Shown piece after piece: positions 19,882-31,194 of a stretch of DNA of 64,000 nt. The notes under the pieces are model-generated. The model searched no databases, had not been told where the DNA came from, and saw nothing but the letters and a program-made list of their open reading frames with translations. How positions within the stretch are numbered: position 1 is the first letter of the stretch; each line of letters opens with the position of its first letter. The position numbers and the translations under genes are program-made. Source of the stretch: Tritrichomonas foetus (lineage: Eukaryota; Parabasalia; Tritrichomonadida; Tritrichomonadidae); NCBI GenBank assembly GCA_001839685.1, contig MLAK01001104.1, positions 74,168 to 138,167 of the forward strand. The letters are read 5' to 3'.

Positions 19882-21669
19882 ATGTCTCTGTTTTTTGCTT
19901 TTTTCACAACTGCGCTTTCCTACAACATTTATCGAAGTGATTGTGTTGCTGTTTTAGACGCTTACAAATATGATCTTACTCGCTTTACAGGACAAGATGC
20001 CTTTATTCCAAGCACTGATTATGCGACTTATTATATCAGACTTTGCCCTGATCCAACGATGACAGGATCAACAATGGATGTTTTTGTGATGCAATGCCCC
20101 AAAAAAGCCGGTTCTTTATGCAGAAATATTATTACCCAAAATTCTCTCGATTATAAGCCACGTAACGCCAAAAATTTCTCGAACGGTATTATTTACTATG
20201 CTGATAGCGAACCATTTTCCGACGATAACGGCAGAACTTTCCGTACTCTCGATATCGAATTCGATCTCGAATGCGACCCCTCTGTCACCACGAACGATAC
20301 AGTCGAGTTATTTAAACAGTGGAAATTCACCATCGATGACACGTCCAGAGCCGGATTCATAACCGTTCGTGGATCCCATGAAAGCGCATGCCCCACAATC
20401 GTCCCTTCGCCAACCCCAACCCCACCGTACGAGCCCGACTGCACCTACATTGACAGAATCGACACCAACACATCTTTCGGAATCAGCGGCGATCTCAAGA
20501 ATTTAAATGATGGACCATTTGGTGTTCGCGCCCCCCTCAAAATCGCCGATACGGACTACGTTCTGTATTACCAGGCCTGCGAGCGTATGCTCTGTCCGCC
20601 AACCTACACCTGTGGCACTTCGGGATATTCATCAGCATGGCTTTGCCAAATAAACGGCTCCACTCGATTTTGTACGTCTTATGGAGTTGGAACAGAAGAT
20701 GTCGATTTCGTCCCAATTGACAGCTCTCAACTTGAATTAGGAATGAAATTGAAAATGTCTGACCGAAAAACTGGAAAATCTGTCGAACTGACACTAACAT
20801 GTGCTACATCAGAAGCATATCCAGAAGGTCACATTGACTGGCCAGATACCGCCACAATTTTTGAAGGTAAAACTCTTGAGATGCGCGGTGGTGCTTCGGA
20901 AATGTGCTTCAAGCCTATTCCAACCACTACCCCACAACCAGACAGCGTTTGTCACTTCAAAACATCGATGTCAAATCGCACAGTCGATTTCGATCTTGAA
21001 GATTTGAATTTAGGCTCGACTGGTTGGGAGAAGCCCGTTCAAATCGTCGGAGATCGTGACCATCCAGACTCACATTTAATTTACCAACCATGCGGTTCAA
21101 TGATCTGTCCGGCCGACACATACTGTGCTGGTGACGAGGATGCTGCTATTTGGCTTTGCTACACTGATGATGGCATCAAACAGTGTCGTGGATATGGTTT
21201 GTACAAGAATAACGTCTCACTTTCTCTATACATACCATCAACTATCGATTCCGGTGTTCAAGCGAAATATACTGGTGATTTGAAAAGAGCTGGTGATGTG
21301 ATTTTCTCATGTGATCCTTCAATTCCAAAGCATCAGTTGGAGCTCCCAGAAACAGTCACCTTGTCAGGAAGAACACTTAGTATCTTCATAAAGACAAGTG
21401 ATGTATGTTCAACCAGTATTAAACCTGATGACCAAAATAAAGCGAAAATTTCACCTGGTGCATATTTCTTAATCATTCTCGCGATTGTCGTCGTTCTTTA
21501 TTTGTCAATTGGAGTACTCGTGCAGTACTTCATGAAAGGTATAGTGAGGGTGCCAAACTATGAGTTTTGGGGCCAGGTTGGCGCCTGCATCTCAGCAGCT
21601 TTCTCTTTCATCTTTTCTTGTGGAAAGACGACAGAGATTGCTTTGGAATCTAAGTATGACAAAATTTGA
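19882..21669 (+). CDS. Mannose-6-phosphate-receptor-like (MRH) type I membrane protein
   Basis: The 595-residue protein has a short signal peptide (MSLFFAFFTTALS). Three cysteine-rich extracytoplasmic repeats follow, at about 20-170, 190-345 and 355-515, separated by Pro/Thr linkers (PTPTPPYEPD, PTTTPQPD). Repeats 2 and 3 share YYQAC/YQPC, then MLCPPTYTC/MICPADTYC, then AWLCQ/IWLCY, and finally an LTC/FSC segment: the cysteine spacing of MRH domains. A membrane helix (about 523-547) leads to GIVRVPNYEFWGQVG..ISAAFSFIFSCGK, which strongly resembles the juxtamembrane 'P...FW......G..F..S' motif of cation-dependent M6P receptors and Atg27-type cargo receptors. The cytoplasmic tail is short. The likely role is sorting of glycosylated lysosomal hydrolases. 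Ligand binding is uncertain: the Gln of the MRH pocket appears only in repeat 2. Confidence 0.8.
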   Translation: MSLFFAFFTTALSYNIYRSDCVAVLDAYKYDLTRFTGQDAFIPSTDYATYYIRLCPDPTMTGSTMDVFVMQCPKKAGSLCRNIITQNSLDYKPRNAKNFSNGIIYYADSEPFSDDNGRTFRTLDIEFDLECDPSVTTNDTVELFKQWKFTIDDTSRAGFITVRGSHESACPTIVPSPTPTPPYEPDCTYIDRIDTNTSFGISGDLKNLNDGPFGVRAPLKIADTDYVLYYQACERMLCPPTYTCGTSGYSSAWLCQINGSTRFCTSYGVGTEDVDFVPIDSSQLELGMKLKMSDRKTGKSVELTLTCATSEAYPEGHIDWPDTATIFEGKTLEMRGGASEMCFKPIPTTTPQPDSVCHFKTSMSNRTVDFDLEDLNLGSTGWEKPVQIVGDRDHPDSHLIYQPCGSMICPADTYCAGDEDAAIWLCYTDDGIKQCRGYGLYKNNVSLSLYIPSTIDSGVQAKYTGDLKRAGDVIFSCDPSIPKHQLELPETVTLSGRTLSIFIKTSDVCSTSIKPDDQNKAKISPGAYFLIILAIVVVLYLSIGVLVQYFMKGIVRVPNYEFWGQVGACISAAFSFIFSCGKTTEIALESKYDKI

Positions 21670-22112
21670 AAATAAATATCACTTCATTTTGTTCATTTTC
21701 AGTTTGATTTTGTGCTATCTATCCTTTTAATGTTTTAAAGTTTTGTTTATTTATTGAATGTTTTTGTTGAAATGTTTTTGTTGTGTCTTCAATGTCTGGA
21801 TTTTGTACCAACTAAAAGACCTTATTTGAACATAAAATCAAAAAGAATATTGAGATTATATATTGTTGCAAACATTTATGAATCTAAGTACAATAGCATT
21901 CATTTCCGAATTGTTGATGAGATATTGATCAAACTTCTTCTAATAAGCAATTTTCATAAAGTAATTATGATGATTGATTAATATTAGAACCCAAGTAAAC
22001 AACAATTTCATGTTTGAAACTATAAAGAACTTGAAACAAAATCACCTGTTCCAATTCAATTTTCAAAGACTTCAATCAAATTTGATTTTTGTGAGTGAAT
22101 ACAATAAATGTG
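21670..22112. other. AT-rich intergenic region
   Basis: Spacer between two plus-strand genes; no remnant or repeat recognised. Confidence 0.6.
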
Positions 22113-25100
22113 ATGATACTTCATCCAGCTGAAATTTTTGATCACATATTTTCTCTTCATATAGAGGAACCAAATATTCCAGCGAATGTATCAGATGAGA
22201 TCAGATATCTAATCGAAAATACCAAATATCCAAAGTTTTCTGTAAATGAATTAAGAGCAATTATTAAGGAATTAAAGAAAGATCCTTTTTGTCAAGTTTT
22301 ACGAAGGCATAATTATGTTTTTCCTCTTCAACCACACTCTCTCGAAAGCATTGCGAAAAATGAAAATGATTTTGAATTAGTATTTGACGTTTTAGCGATT
22401 TACACATTTCACGCGTGGATATCAATTAATTTACTTTTCATGAAAGGAGAAGGTTGTGGGGCATTAACAACTCTTTTAACAATATTAAACAATATAATCA
22501 CCAAAGCAATGATAATGAAGAAAAATAAAATTTATTTAGTAGCAGCATCATGTTTTGTAAATTTAATTCAAAATGTTGTGAATGAAAATCTTGAAATTGA
22601 ATATGTTGAGCTGTTTCCAATTATTACAGATCTTTTTCTCAACAATGTTTCACTTCCCCAAGGGACAGATGAAATAATTGATATTATCTCAAGAAAGTTT
22701 TTCTCACAAGCAAGTTCTATCAATTTTTTAGGGGAAGCATTTTTAAATTCATTAACAATAATAATGCAAAAAAATCCTCATAACATAAACTCGAAAATTA
22801 TAATGGGAATACTTGAGAAAATAAACAATTCTATCATTCATCTTGATCAGCACAGTTTAACTCTGCTTTTAAGCTCTCTAGATATTGTTCCTGTTGATTT
22901 TATACAAGAAATAATTGAACCAATAATGTTACAATTATTCTCTTTACTTTATGATGATAAACGAAAGTTGGGACCTTATGAAAACAAAACGAGCAATCGT
23001 TATTTTGTTGATGTATCCAAACCAATCTCTGACTTTTTTCATCCTCCAAAGGATATTTATTATCTTGATAAAATCAATGATTTTTCACTTTCTCTTCCAG
23101 AACGAATTAGATTTCGAGATTTGATTCATGGAAATCTTTATGCTAAAATTACAATTATAAAAGAGATCATTTTATATCGGGAAGAGTATACCTCTATTTT
23201 CATATTATGTGTGAATAATCTCATAAATAAAGTATTAATCGATGATAATTCACTCATATATAATCAATATGCCATTATATTCCGTTTTTTGTCTTCAATT
23301 GCCAAAAAATATACGATATTCATCCCATCATTCTTCAACAGTGTATTATTTAATCCATCAATCACACTTTTTACTCCATGCAAAAATTTTGAAGAAATAA
23401 ATACACTGAGAGATGTAGCATTTATGTTTAGTTTAAATGATCAAGGAGTGTTACTAAGACAAGCATTGAATGATGCATGTTCATATCCATATTTATTTCG
23501 TGAATATGTTTATCGCTTGATCTTGCATCACAATGAATTACCAAAAAATTATATCTACTTTTCTGAATCTTTGATGTTTCCTTTTGTATTGTATAGAAAT
23601 ATTTTTGATGGAGTGAATGAGCCATGTCAGTTGGCAAGGAAAACTATTCTCCTATTTTTTAATGTATATTTGGGGAAAATTGAAAAAATCAAAAAACTTT
23701 TTTCCTTATCAATTTTTTCTGAATGCTTTTTTATTTTGCTTTTTGAGCCGCCTGTTCGAAGGCAATTTATGAGCACATTTTTAAAATATTTACTAACAAT
23801 AAATCGGAAAAATAAAATCATATCTGACTACATTATTCAATTGATTGGTGTATCTTGTACAGAAATGGAAGTAAATGATGCAATTTTCTTGTTAATTGAT
23901 CTTTTTAATGCATTAAATGAAGCAGCTTTATTTAACAATGAAGTTTCATATCTGTCAGAACCAACAATTCCCAAAATATGTCAAAATATACTAAGTCTCC
24001 CAGAAATGGAAAGATCTGATGATTTATTAATGAGTGTTATTACATTTTTAGCTACAACTTCTCGAGACAAAACACTAAAGGCAAATGAATTATATTTAAT
24101 TGAATCTGCTATTATACATTTATCCATTACAAAATCCCCTAATAAAATTATAGATAAGTTGGCTCAAGTTATTGCTGGAAAAAATATGGCTGTATGTATT
24201 CCAGCATTTGAAATCAAACAATCCAAGTTGCTCTGTTCTTTCTTGCGCATTTTCATGGAAACTGAGTATATACTAGTTGTCATAGAATTTATAACAAAAC
24301 TTTGCATGTATTCAACAGATAATTGTATTAAATGTCATGAAAGCGAAGTTGATATTTTAATTCTTGAAAAAATCGATCAGTGGAGGCATTCAGATGAACT
24401 TGCAGATGATGTTAAAGTTGAGGCATTTTTAAATCTCTTTACTCGCATTGCATCAATAGTATCTTCGGTAATTGTAGTTCGGAGATTCTTTTCAATGCTA
24501 TGCCCAATTGAAACTCGGTATCTTTCTTCGATTCATCAAAACATTTTGAATGCATTGAATACAATTTTTATCACATCCAAAAAATTCCCACAAGGTGCTC
24601 TGCCACTTCTTCCAGATAATTCCCTAAAACTAACCAATATCCCTTCTAAATGTTTACTATTAGGAATAAGCTTTTCTTTTTGGATTTCAATGGCAGAAAA
24701 TCCAACAAGTTATATGCAAAATTTAATACTTATGGATGATGGTCGAAAGCATAGTGTAAAAATTTCTATTATCGGGACAAACTTCAAAGTGAAAATACAA
24801 TCAGGTCAAGATTATTATAATGGTGATTTCGAAATAATAACTCCATTAAAAACATGGACAATGATAACAGTAAATATCAGTCAAACACCAGAAACTCAAG
24901 AATCATCTATCACCATTTATGTAAATGATCAACCTCGGAAATCTATATCAAAATTTGCGCCTTTTCGACCTCGAACAACTTATATTGATAGTATTTTAAA
25001 TTATCCTAGTAAAAAAAGCTCAACAACTAATAATCCACCCTATATAGGTTTATTCATGCTCATGAAACTTTTGCAAAATGAAGATATCATTTCCCTTTAT

Positions 25101-28100
25101 AATGAAGGACCAAGACCAACTCTTTCCTCAAGATATGGAATAATATTTGCCTATGTTCCTCAAGATTTAGGCCATCATTTTACTTTTCAGCCAATTTCTA
25201 AACTTGATTCCATAGTGGAAAGTCATTCTCCAATAATTTCAAACAAAAAATGTATTTCTTTCTTTGATTTATTTTTGAATTTTTGCAAAATTACCATTTT
25301 ACTGCCAATTTTTGGACAACTTGATATTCCTAATAAGAATGGATATTTTTTGAAATATCTGGGAGAACAAGGAGTTGAAATTTTATCAAATTTATTTAGT
25401 CTTGGAACTCCTCCTCAAATATCTTTTTATAAATCAAAAGGATTTCATACAATTGCACATCTATTAGTATACTCTGAAGGTAATCATGCAACTTTCAATC
25501 TTTACTCCAAATATTTTAATTTACTTGGAAACATTTCACACAAAAAATTACAAGTTCAATTGATTGATTCTATTTTAATGAATATTAATATTTGGGCTGG
25601 AAGTGATCGGAAAAATAAAGCACGAATTATCAAGCATTGGAGTAAAACTTTATATCCATCATTTAAACCAATTATTGACAAAATTAGACCATTTAATTGG
25701 ATACTAAATGTCCTTCATATCCATTTTATTCCATTAAAACCTAATGATATCGAAATATATGAATGCCGGAAATCTCTTCTTGATATTGCATATGTTTCAT
25801 TTAAATATAAGTTAACACCAAATATAATAACTTCAATCATTGGTTTTATTTGTTCAAAAAATCTTGAAAAAGCCTATTTAATAGAAAAGATAGAAATGAT
25901 TGAGCTATTAACAAGTATTTTAGAATGCAGAGAAAATGTTTCTCCACTAATGATAAAAATGAGTGAAATTATTCCTTTTATTTACAAAGTTTTCGATTTA
26001 AATAACAATACATTAACATTTTTAGCCATTAGATGTATAATTACAGCACATAAACAGAAATATGAAATTCAGATTTCCTTAGCATCTCAAGTTGAAAAGA
26101 TTCTAATTAAAGTGCAAGATCAAAGTTTCGATGATACGATATTTCATCAATTAATTGATTTAATGAATTTCAATACGCCTGAATTATTACCAATTGTATG
26201 TTGGATAGCGATTAAAAAAGGAGAAGATAGCATTTTATATTTCCGAAAGAAAGATAAATTCCAACAATTTTATTATGTTGCTGAATCATCACCTTTTTAT
26301 GCATGTATGATGCTTTTTAGAGTTCCCAAGCATTACATTTCAATAATTGTTCCATTTATCATCACTGGATTTAAAAATAATTGGGATAAAGTTTTATTTT
26401 CAATAAATATTCTTGGAAGAGCCATCTCAAATTCTGAACATACTGATTTAATATGTCATAATATATTACTTGAAATGGCGCGCTATCCAAGATATTCTAG
26501 AGAAACTGCCTTTAAACTAATCAGAATGATAAAAAATTTCATATTTTTCCGACCTGTGAAATCTAACTGCAGTATTCTCAACAGTTTCATGCCTAGAATT
26601 GAAAGTATATATAAAGATGATAATGAAAATGAAGATACTATTTCTGAAAATTCTAAAAATAATCGTTATGATAGCATATCTAATATTGATAATAGTTTCT
26701 CAGAATTTAATGCAATGTTTGATGATAACAGTAGTGAGAGTTTATGTGTCGACAGAATAGATACTCACATTGGATCACCTCTTGGATTATCATTTACCCC
26801 TGGTTTATCTGTTCCAGAAGCTAATCCATTAGGACGAAATAAAATATATACTAGAAATGTTGGGTCACCAAGATCACTGAAATATGGTATTAATACGATT
26901 GAGGGATTTCATTCAATTTCCAATTCAGATGACTTTAGAGATCGCAAAAATCTGGAAATTCGTTTTGCTGATGAACATAATAATTTAATCGGATACAACC
27001 GATATGAAGAATATAGTGACTCGATTTTATTTGACGAAAACAATGCTGATAAAGAGAGTGAAGATCACAATAACCTGTTTTTTGCAAAACTGTCAATTCA
27101 AAATCTCCAAAACATGATTATTAATAGCATTGAAAGCGAAAATGATGTTAAATATGGCATGAGATTTAATGATCAAGGACAATGGCTTGATTCCGATTTA
27201 GCAACCACAGTTTTTTCAATATATAGAATCCATTGCATCATGCAATATTCGGAAGTTATATATGTAATGGCATATTTTGTAAACAAAACGAATCCTAAAT
27301 TTATCGCGCAAGAGCAGCATACTTTAAATATGGCAAATCAAGTAGTCAGAAAAGAAATACAGATGTTGTTGGAAACACCAATGACATTAAAAACATATGT
27401 AAATGCAGAGTATATACTAATGAATCGTGATGAAATGTACATTTTTGAATCAACAGGACTCGCAAAAACTTTTCTTTCTAGAATAAGCACAATACCTTAC
27501 AATGTTGACAAAAAGAAATTAGATGAATTACATAGTGCTTCAAGAGAAAATTATCAAATATATAATGAAAAGAATGAAAAGCAGATGAAAATCTATATGA
27601 AGTATTGGTCAAGGACATGGCATTCTCTAACTATCCCTAGAGCTCCATGGGAAGATTCATTACCTGACAAAGTTGAAGGATTTAAAAGGGACAAGGCATT
27701 TTGTGATATGCTTTGTCCTTTCAAAGTAAGATGTAAGTCCCATATTGATAAACATATGAGAGCATCAATACTCAGAGATACTGGAGATAGTGAATATACA
27801 ATACGTAAATTATCAGCAATGACAAAGGATACACCATCAAGCTTGTTGTTTTGTGCAAGTTCAAAAGAACAAGGCAAAGTTGAGGAATCAGATCAGAAAT
27901 TTGTTAGAATTGAAGTTGCAGAACACCTCCATTGCCAACTGGTAACAATAAAAGAAGTTTTACCAGCAATTATTAAATTAAATCTCAATTCAATCGCAAT
28001 TTTCACAGAAAAATTCGAAAAGGAAATTTCAGGAGAAGATATCATGTATTTACTTTATAGATCTAAAAATCATAGATTTGCCGGGTTTGAAGTATTCACT

Positions 28101-30128
28101 AAATATAATGAATCATTTTTCTTAGTATTCACTGGAAATAGGTTCCGAACTGTCATCCCAAGAATTAGATTAATGCCTTCCATTAATACAAAGTTTATTC
28201 AAACATTAAATTACGAGTCATTTTTCAGGAGTTTTAATTTTGCGAAAGATTGGACAGATGGGAAAATTTCTAATTTTCAATATTTAATGCTTTTAAATAT
28301 TTTTAGTGGTCGTAGTTTTAATGATGCATCACAATATCCAATATTTCCATGGATTCTGAGCGATTATACATCAAAAACCCTTAATTTAAATGATGCCAAT
28401 ACATTTAGAGACCTGTCGAAACCAATTGGAGCAGTTAATTCTCAAAGACTTTCAGAGCTTCAAAGAAAAATGAAAGAGCTTGAGAGTATTGGAGAACAAT
28501 CTTATTTATATGGAAGTGGGCCATCGAATCCATTATCTGTTTACCTTTGGCTAGTTCGTTTAGAACCATTCACAACACAACATATTGAAGTTCAAGGAGG
28601 AAGATTTGATTATGCTTCAAGAATATTTCGATCAATTTCCGATTCATATTTGTTTGCATCTACAAATCACAACGACTATCGAGAACTAGTACCAGAGTTT
28701 TTCTTTCTTCCTGAGTTTCTGAAAAATATGAGTAATTTTGATCTTGGTTTTACTGATGAAGGAAAAGTGAGTGACGTAATTTTACCACCTTGGGCTGATG
28801 GATCACCAACTAAATTTATTTATTTGCATAGGAAAGCGATTGAATCAGAATATGTTTCAAAACATTTGGATGAATGGATAGATCTGATGTGGGGATATAA
28901 ACAAAGAGGAGAAGAAGCATTAAAAGCTAATAATATTTTTAGATCGGAAATGTATTCAGATATATGGGTTAAAACTCCAGGTGCATTAGAATCTCCTGAA
29001 GTAAAGCAATCTATTGAACTTGTTCAATCATTAATCGGTCAAATTCCTGAACAATTATTTTTCGAAAAACATCCAAAAAGGAATATAATCGATACATCAA
29101 CAAATCTTCCACCATTTTCTCAAAATATGCCCTATATAATCAAATTGGAAGAAATTACTCACCTTGTTACGTCAATTGTATATGGATCATCCCAAACAAC
29201 TTTATTAAATCGAGTAATTCCAACAAATCAATCAAACCTTACAACAAAAAATCAAATAATCACTTTTAGAGTTCTAAATCAAAAAGGTATAGTTTACACA
29301 TATGAAATCGACATTTCTCAATCAAAAGATCATTTCATTAAAGCTAAGCACTCAAAACAAATAATTAACAACATGGATTTTGATAATAATGGAATAACAC
29401 CAACATTTTTGGATTATCATCGACTTTGTTATGCGGATGAAAGTGGAACTTGTGCAAGAATAATGAAAATTGAGAGTGGGTCAGTTGATGGATTAATTCA
29501 TTCTGATTTAGATATCGTTTCATTGGCAACACATCATGATGGATGGATTGGTGTTGGTGCAAAAGATGCTGCTGTCACATTATATAACAATTATAAAGCC
29601 ACAACTCAACCAGTTTTGTCATTTAGAGACTCAATTAAATGTATTTGTATTAATCCGACATTTGATTCCTTAATTTGTGGTACGCGAGACAATTGGATTC
29701 TTTTCTGTAGTTTAAATCGTGGATCAGTGATTCGAATGGTTGAAGTTCCAGGAAGACCACAAAGAATTATTGTGACAGACTCAATGGGATTCGTTGCAGT
29801 GACGATTACAAAAATTAATGAAGGCCACATTCAAGACTCGATTATTTTATATGACATTAGTGGTGAATATATTGCTACTACTATAATGAATAAAAGGGTC
29901 ACAGCAATGACATGTATATCTTCTGCAGATGGTTTTGATTATCTAATAATTTCTGATGACGAAGGGAATATTTATTCATTTGAGGCATTTTATATGAACA
30001 TCAACGAACCCATTTACAAATGTAATTCTCAAGTCATCAAAATTGAATATTCGAAACAAGAATCGGTGATCATTATATTTTGTGAAAACGGGGAGGTTAT
30101 CTTTGTTTATCACCCACTATGTATGTAA
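22113..30128 (+). CDS. BEACH-domain protein (ConA-like, PH-BEACH, WD40), 2671 aa
   Basis: This is a single 8-kb exon. The open frame reaches a GTG at 22095 but the first ATG is at 22113. Residues 1-840 are armadillo-like helical repeats. About 840-1000 (ISFSFWISMAENPTSYMQ, then a beta-rich stretch with YNGDFEIITPLKTW) looks like the ConA-like lectin fold found in this family. A Ser/Asn/Asp-rich linker lies near 1500-1650. The PH-like lead-in is near 1935-2035. The BEACH domain (about 2040-2320) contains NFQYLMLLNIFSGRSFNDASQYPIFPWIL, with the invariant YP.FPW core and later LVPEFFFLPEF. WD40-like repeats finish the protein (about 2400-2671). BEACH proteins organise vesicle traffic, lysosome size and membrane fission. 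The orthologue class (LYST, neurobeachin or LvsA type) cannot be fixed by eye. Confidence 0.95.
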   Translation: MILHPAEIFDHIFSLHIEEPNIPANVSDEIRYLIENTKYPKFSVNELRAIIKELKKDPFCQVLRRHNYVFPLQPHSLESIAKNENDFELVFDVLAIYTFHAWISINLLFMKGEGCGALTTLLTILNNIITKAMIMKKNKIYLVAASCFVNLIQNVVNENLEIEYVELFPIITDLFLNNVSLPQGTDEIIDIISRKFFSQASSINFLGEAFLNSLTIIMQKNPHNINSKIIMGILEKINNSIIHLDQHSLTLLLSSLDIVPVDFIQEIIEPIMLQLFSLLYDDKRKLGPYENKTSNRYFVDVSKPISDFFHPPKDIYYLDKINDFSLSLPERIRFRDLIHGNLYAKITIIKEIILYREEYTSIFILCVNNLINKVLIDDNSLIYNQYAIIFRFLSSIAKKYTIFIPSFFNSVLFNPSITLFTPCKNFEEINTLRDVAFMFSLNDQGVLLRQALNDACSYPYLFREYVYRLILHHNELPKNYIYFSESLMFPFVLYRNIFDGVNEPCQLARKTILLFFNVYLGKIEKIKKLFSLSIFSECFFILLFEPPVRRQFMSTFLKYLLTINRKNKIISDYIIQLIGVSCTEMEVNDAIFLLIDLFNALNEAALFNNEVSYLSEPTIPKICQNILSLPEMERSDDLLMSVITFLATTSRDKTLKANELYLIESAIIHLSITKSPNKIIDKLAQVIAGKNMAVCIPAFEIKQSKLLCSFLRIFMETEYILVVIEFITKLCMYSTDNCIKCHESEVDILILEKIDQWRHSDELADDVKVEAFLNLFTRIASIVSSVIVVRRFFSMLCPIETRYLSSIHQNILNALNTIFITSKKFPQGALPLLPDNSLKLTNIPSKCLLLGISFSFWISMAENPTSYMQNLILMDDGRKHSVKISIIGTNFKVKIQSGQDYYNGDFEIITPLKTWTMITVNISQTPETQESSITIYVNDQPRKSISKFAPFRPRTTYIDSILNYPSKKSSTTNNPPYIGLFMLMKLLQNEDIISLYNEGPRPTLSSRYGIIFAYVPQDLGHHFTFQPISKLDSIVESHSPIISNKKCISFFDLFLNFCKITILLPIFGQLDIPNKNGYFLKYLGEQGVEILSNLFSLGTPPQISFYKSKGFHTIAHLLVYSEGNHATFNLYSKYFNLLGNISHKKLQVQLIDSILMNINIWAGSDRKNKARIIKHWSKTLYPSFKPIIDKIRPFNWILNVLHIHFIPLKPNDIEIYECRKSLLDIAYVSFKYKLTPNIITSIIGFICSKNLEKAYLIEKIEMIELLTSILECRENVSPLMIKMSEIIPFIYKVFDLNNNTLTFLAIRCIITAHKQKYEIQISLASQVEKILIKVQDQSFDDTIFHQLIDLMNFNTPELLPIVCWIAIKKGEDSILYFRKKDKFQQFYYVAESSPFYACMMLFRVPKHYISIIVPFIITGFKNNWDKVLFSINILGRAISNSEHTDLICHNILLEMARYPRYSRETAFKLIRMIKNFIFFRPVKSNCSILNSFMPRIESIYKDDNENEDTISENSKNNRYDSISNIDNSFSEFNAMFDDNSSESLCVDRIDTHIGSPLGLSFTPGLSVPEANPLGRNKIYTRNVGSPRSLKYGINTIEGFHSISNSDDFRDRKNLEIRFADEHNNLIGYNRYEEYSDSILFDENNADKESEDHNNLFFAKLSIQNLQNMIINSIESENDVKYGMRFNDQGQWLDSDLATTVFSIYRIHCIMQYSEVIYVMAYFVNKTNPKFIAQEQHTLNMANQVVRKEIQMLLETPMTLKTYVNAEYILMNRDEMYIFESTGLAKTFLSRISTIPYNVDKKKLDELHSASRENYQIYNEKNEKQMKIYMKYWSRTWHSLTIPRAPWEDSLPDKVEGFKRDKAFCDMLCPFKVRCKSHIDKHMRASILRDTGDSEYTIRKLSAMTKDTPSSLLFCASSKEQGKVEESDQKFVRIEVAEHLHCQLVTIKEVLPAIIKLNLNSIAIFTEKFEKEISGEDIMYLLYRSKNHRFAGFEVFTKYNESFFLVFTGNRFRTVIPRIRLMPSINTKFIQTLNYESFFRSFNFAKDWTDGKISNFQYLMLLNIFSGRSFNDASQYPIFPWILSDYTSKTLNLNDANTFRDLSKPIGAVNSQRLSELQRKMKELESIGEQSYLYGSGPSNPLSVYLWLVRLEPFTTQHIEVQGGRFDYASRIFRSISDSYLFASTNHNDYRELVPEFFFLPEFLKNMSNFDLGFTDEGKVSDVILPPWADGSPTKFIYLHRKAIESEYVSKHLDEWIDLMWGYKQRGEEALKANNIFRSEMYSDIWVKTPGALESPEVKQSIELVQSLIGQIPEQLFFEKHPKRNIIDTSTNLPPFSQNMPYIIKLEEITHLVTSIVYGSSQTTLLNRVIPTNQSNLTTKNQIITFRVLNQKGIVYTYEIDISQSKDHFIKAKHSKQIINNMDFDNNGITPTFLDYHRLCYADESGTCARIMKIESGSVDGLIHSDLDIVSLATHHDGWIGVGAKDAAVTLYNNYKATTQPVLSFRDSIKCICINPTFDSLICGTRDNWILFCSLNRGSVIRMVEVPGRPQRIIVTDSMGFVAVTITKINEGHIQDSIILYDISGEYIATTIMNKRVTAMTCISSADGFDYLIISDDEGNIYSFEAFYMNINEPIYKCNSQVIKIEYSKQESVIIIFCENGEVIFVYHPLCM

Positions 30129-30244
30129 TTAAACTATTTTCTATTTAATTATGCAATTTTGTGAGTTCTTCAGAGATCGAAATATTTTATACAATATTTT
30201 AACTAATCAAGATCATAGAAGATTCGTTACATAACAGCGTTTCT

Positions 30245-30352
30245 ATATGGCTCTGTGCTACGACCAAAAGTTAAACCAGAAATTCTAATTCACCTTTAGA
30301 TTTGGTCAAACTTGATAGTAATATTTTTTTTCATGTTTAGTTATTTGGTTAT
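30245..30352 (+). mobile_element. Short inverted-repeat element, copy B (degenerate)
   Basis: Shares TACGACCAAAAGTTAAACCAG, ATTCTAATTCACCTTTAGA and a TGATAGTAATATTTTTTTTCA block with the other copies, in the same order. The right inverted end is largely lost (only a TTTGGTTATATTA remnant). It lies about 120 bases downstream of the BEACH gene. Confidence 0.55.
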
Positions 30353-31186
30353 ATTATTTAGACTCATGTAAATGGTTAGAAACAGCTCCTCTGAACAAAA
30401 AATGGAAAAAATTTGGAATTCTTCATTGGTCGAAATAAATTATAAAAATGAAAAGGCAAAACTTGTGTTTCACAAGAATACTAATAAAGAAAACTACTTA
30501 GAATAGTAGATTACGTTTCATTAAACTTTCGCGAAAAACAATTGATATCAATATAGGAGGAAATGACTTTTCGGAGCTCACTATTAAAAAGCAATGTTTT
30601 TGAAGACGAATATATAATTTTAATTTCTCAATTTTCACAGATAGACATATTGATATATGTCACAGTTAACTCGACAATACTTAATTCTTGATGGAAGGAG
30701 TTGTTTTTTCTCATGATTTCAAGAGAATAAATCGAGAAATCATTACCAGTAAAAGGAAAAGGTGTTTTATTGAAAAAAAATTTTCTGATTCATCGATTCC
30801 ATGTAAGGTGAAATTGATTTGAAGGCAATTTGACTATAATTATTGAAAAAGTGAACAGCGTTTTTTTTTTCGATTCTGAATAGAATTGTTTTTTTTCACC
30901 ATGATGCTATAAAAAGTTCCAAATTCAAAAAGTTTCATGGCGTTAACTCCCATGTTATTCCTATTGGGGCATTTTCTTTCTTCTATAAGTATTCTCCACT
31001 TTTCACTTAAAACATCCTGAATAGATTAACAGGATAATTTTCAATACATTTCAAATGATCTTCATTCAAAATTTTGTAGGATGAACAAAATTACATGGTT
31101 TTGCGTTTAGTGATGTAAATCGAATTTGAAACTTTTTGAGCAATCGGTTTGTAATTTCAATAGGAAATATTCTCAATTTTTTCATA

Positions 31187-31193
31187 TCACATA
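31187..31193 (+). promoter_or_regulatory. Initiator-like site (TCACATA) before the cysteine protease
   Basis: Perfect match to TCA(+1)YWWR, placing the start base about six nucleotides before the ATG. Confidence 0.55.
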
Positions 31194-31194
31194 A

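Larger units (their letters stand above)
30129..31194. other. Long intergenic region before the cysteine protease
   Basis: About 1.07 kb. Besides a degenerate copy of the short inverted-repeat element near its left end and an initiator-like site at its right end, nothing was recognised. Confidence 0.55.

Noticed and set aside
22095..22112. GTG as start of the BEACH gene, and similarly TTG starts at 9865, 11897, 46346 and 62327
   Set aside because: Nuclear eukaryotic genes normally start at ATG; an in-frame ATG lies within a few codons in each case and was used instead.
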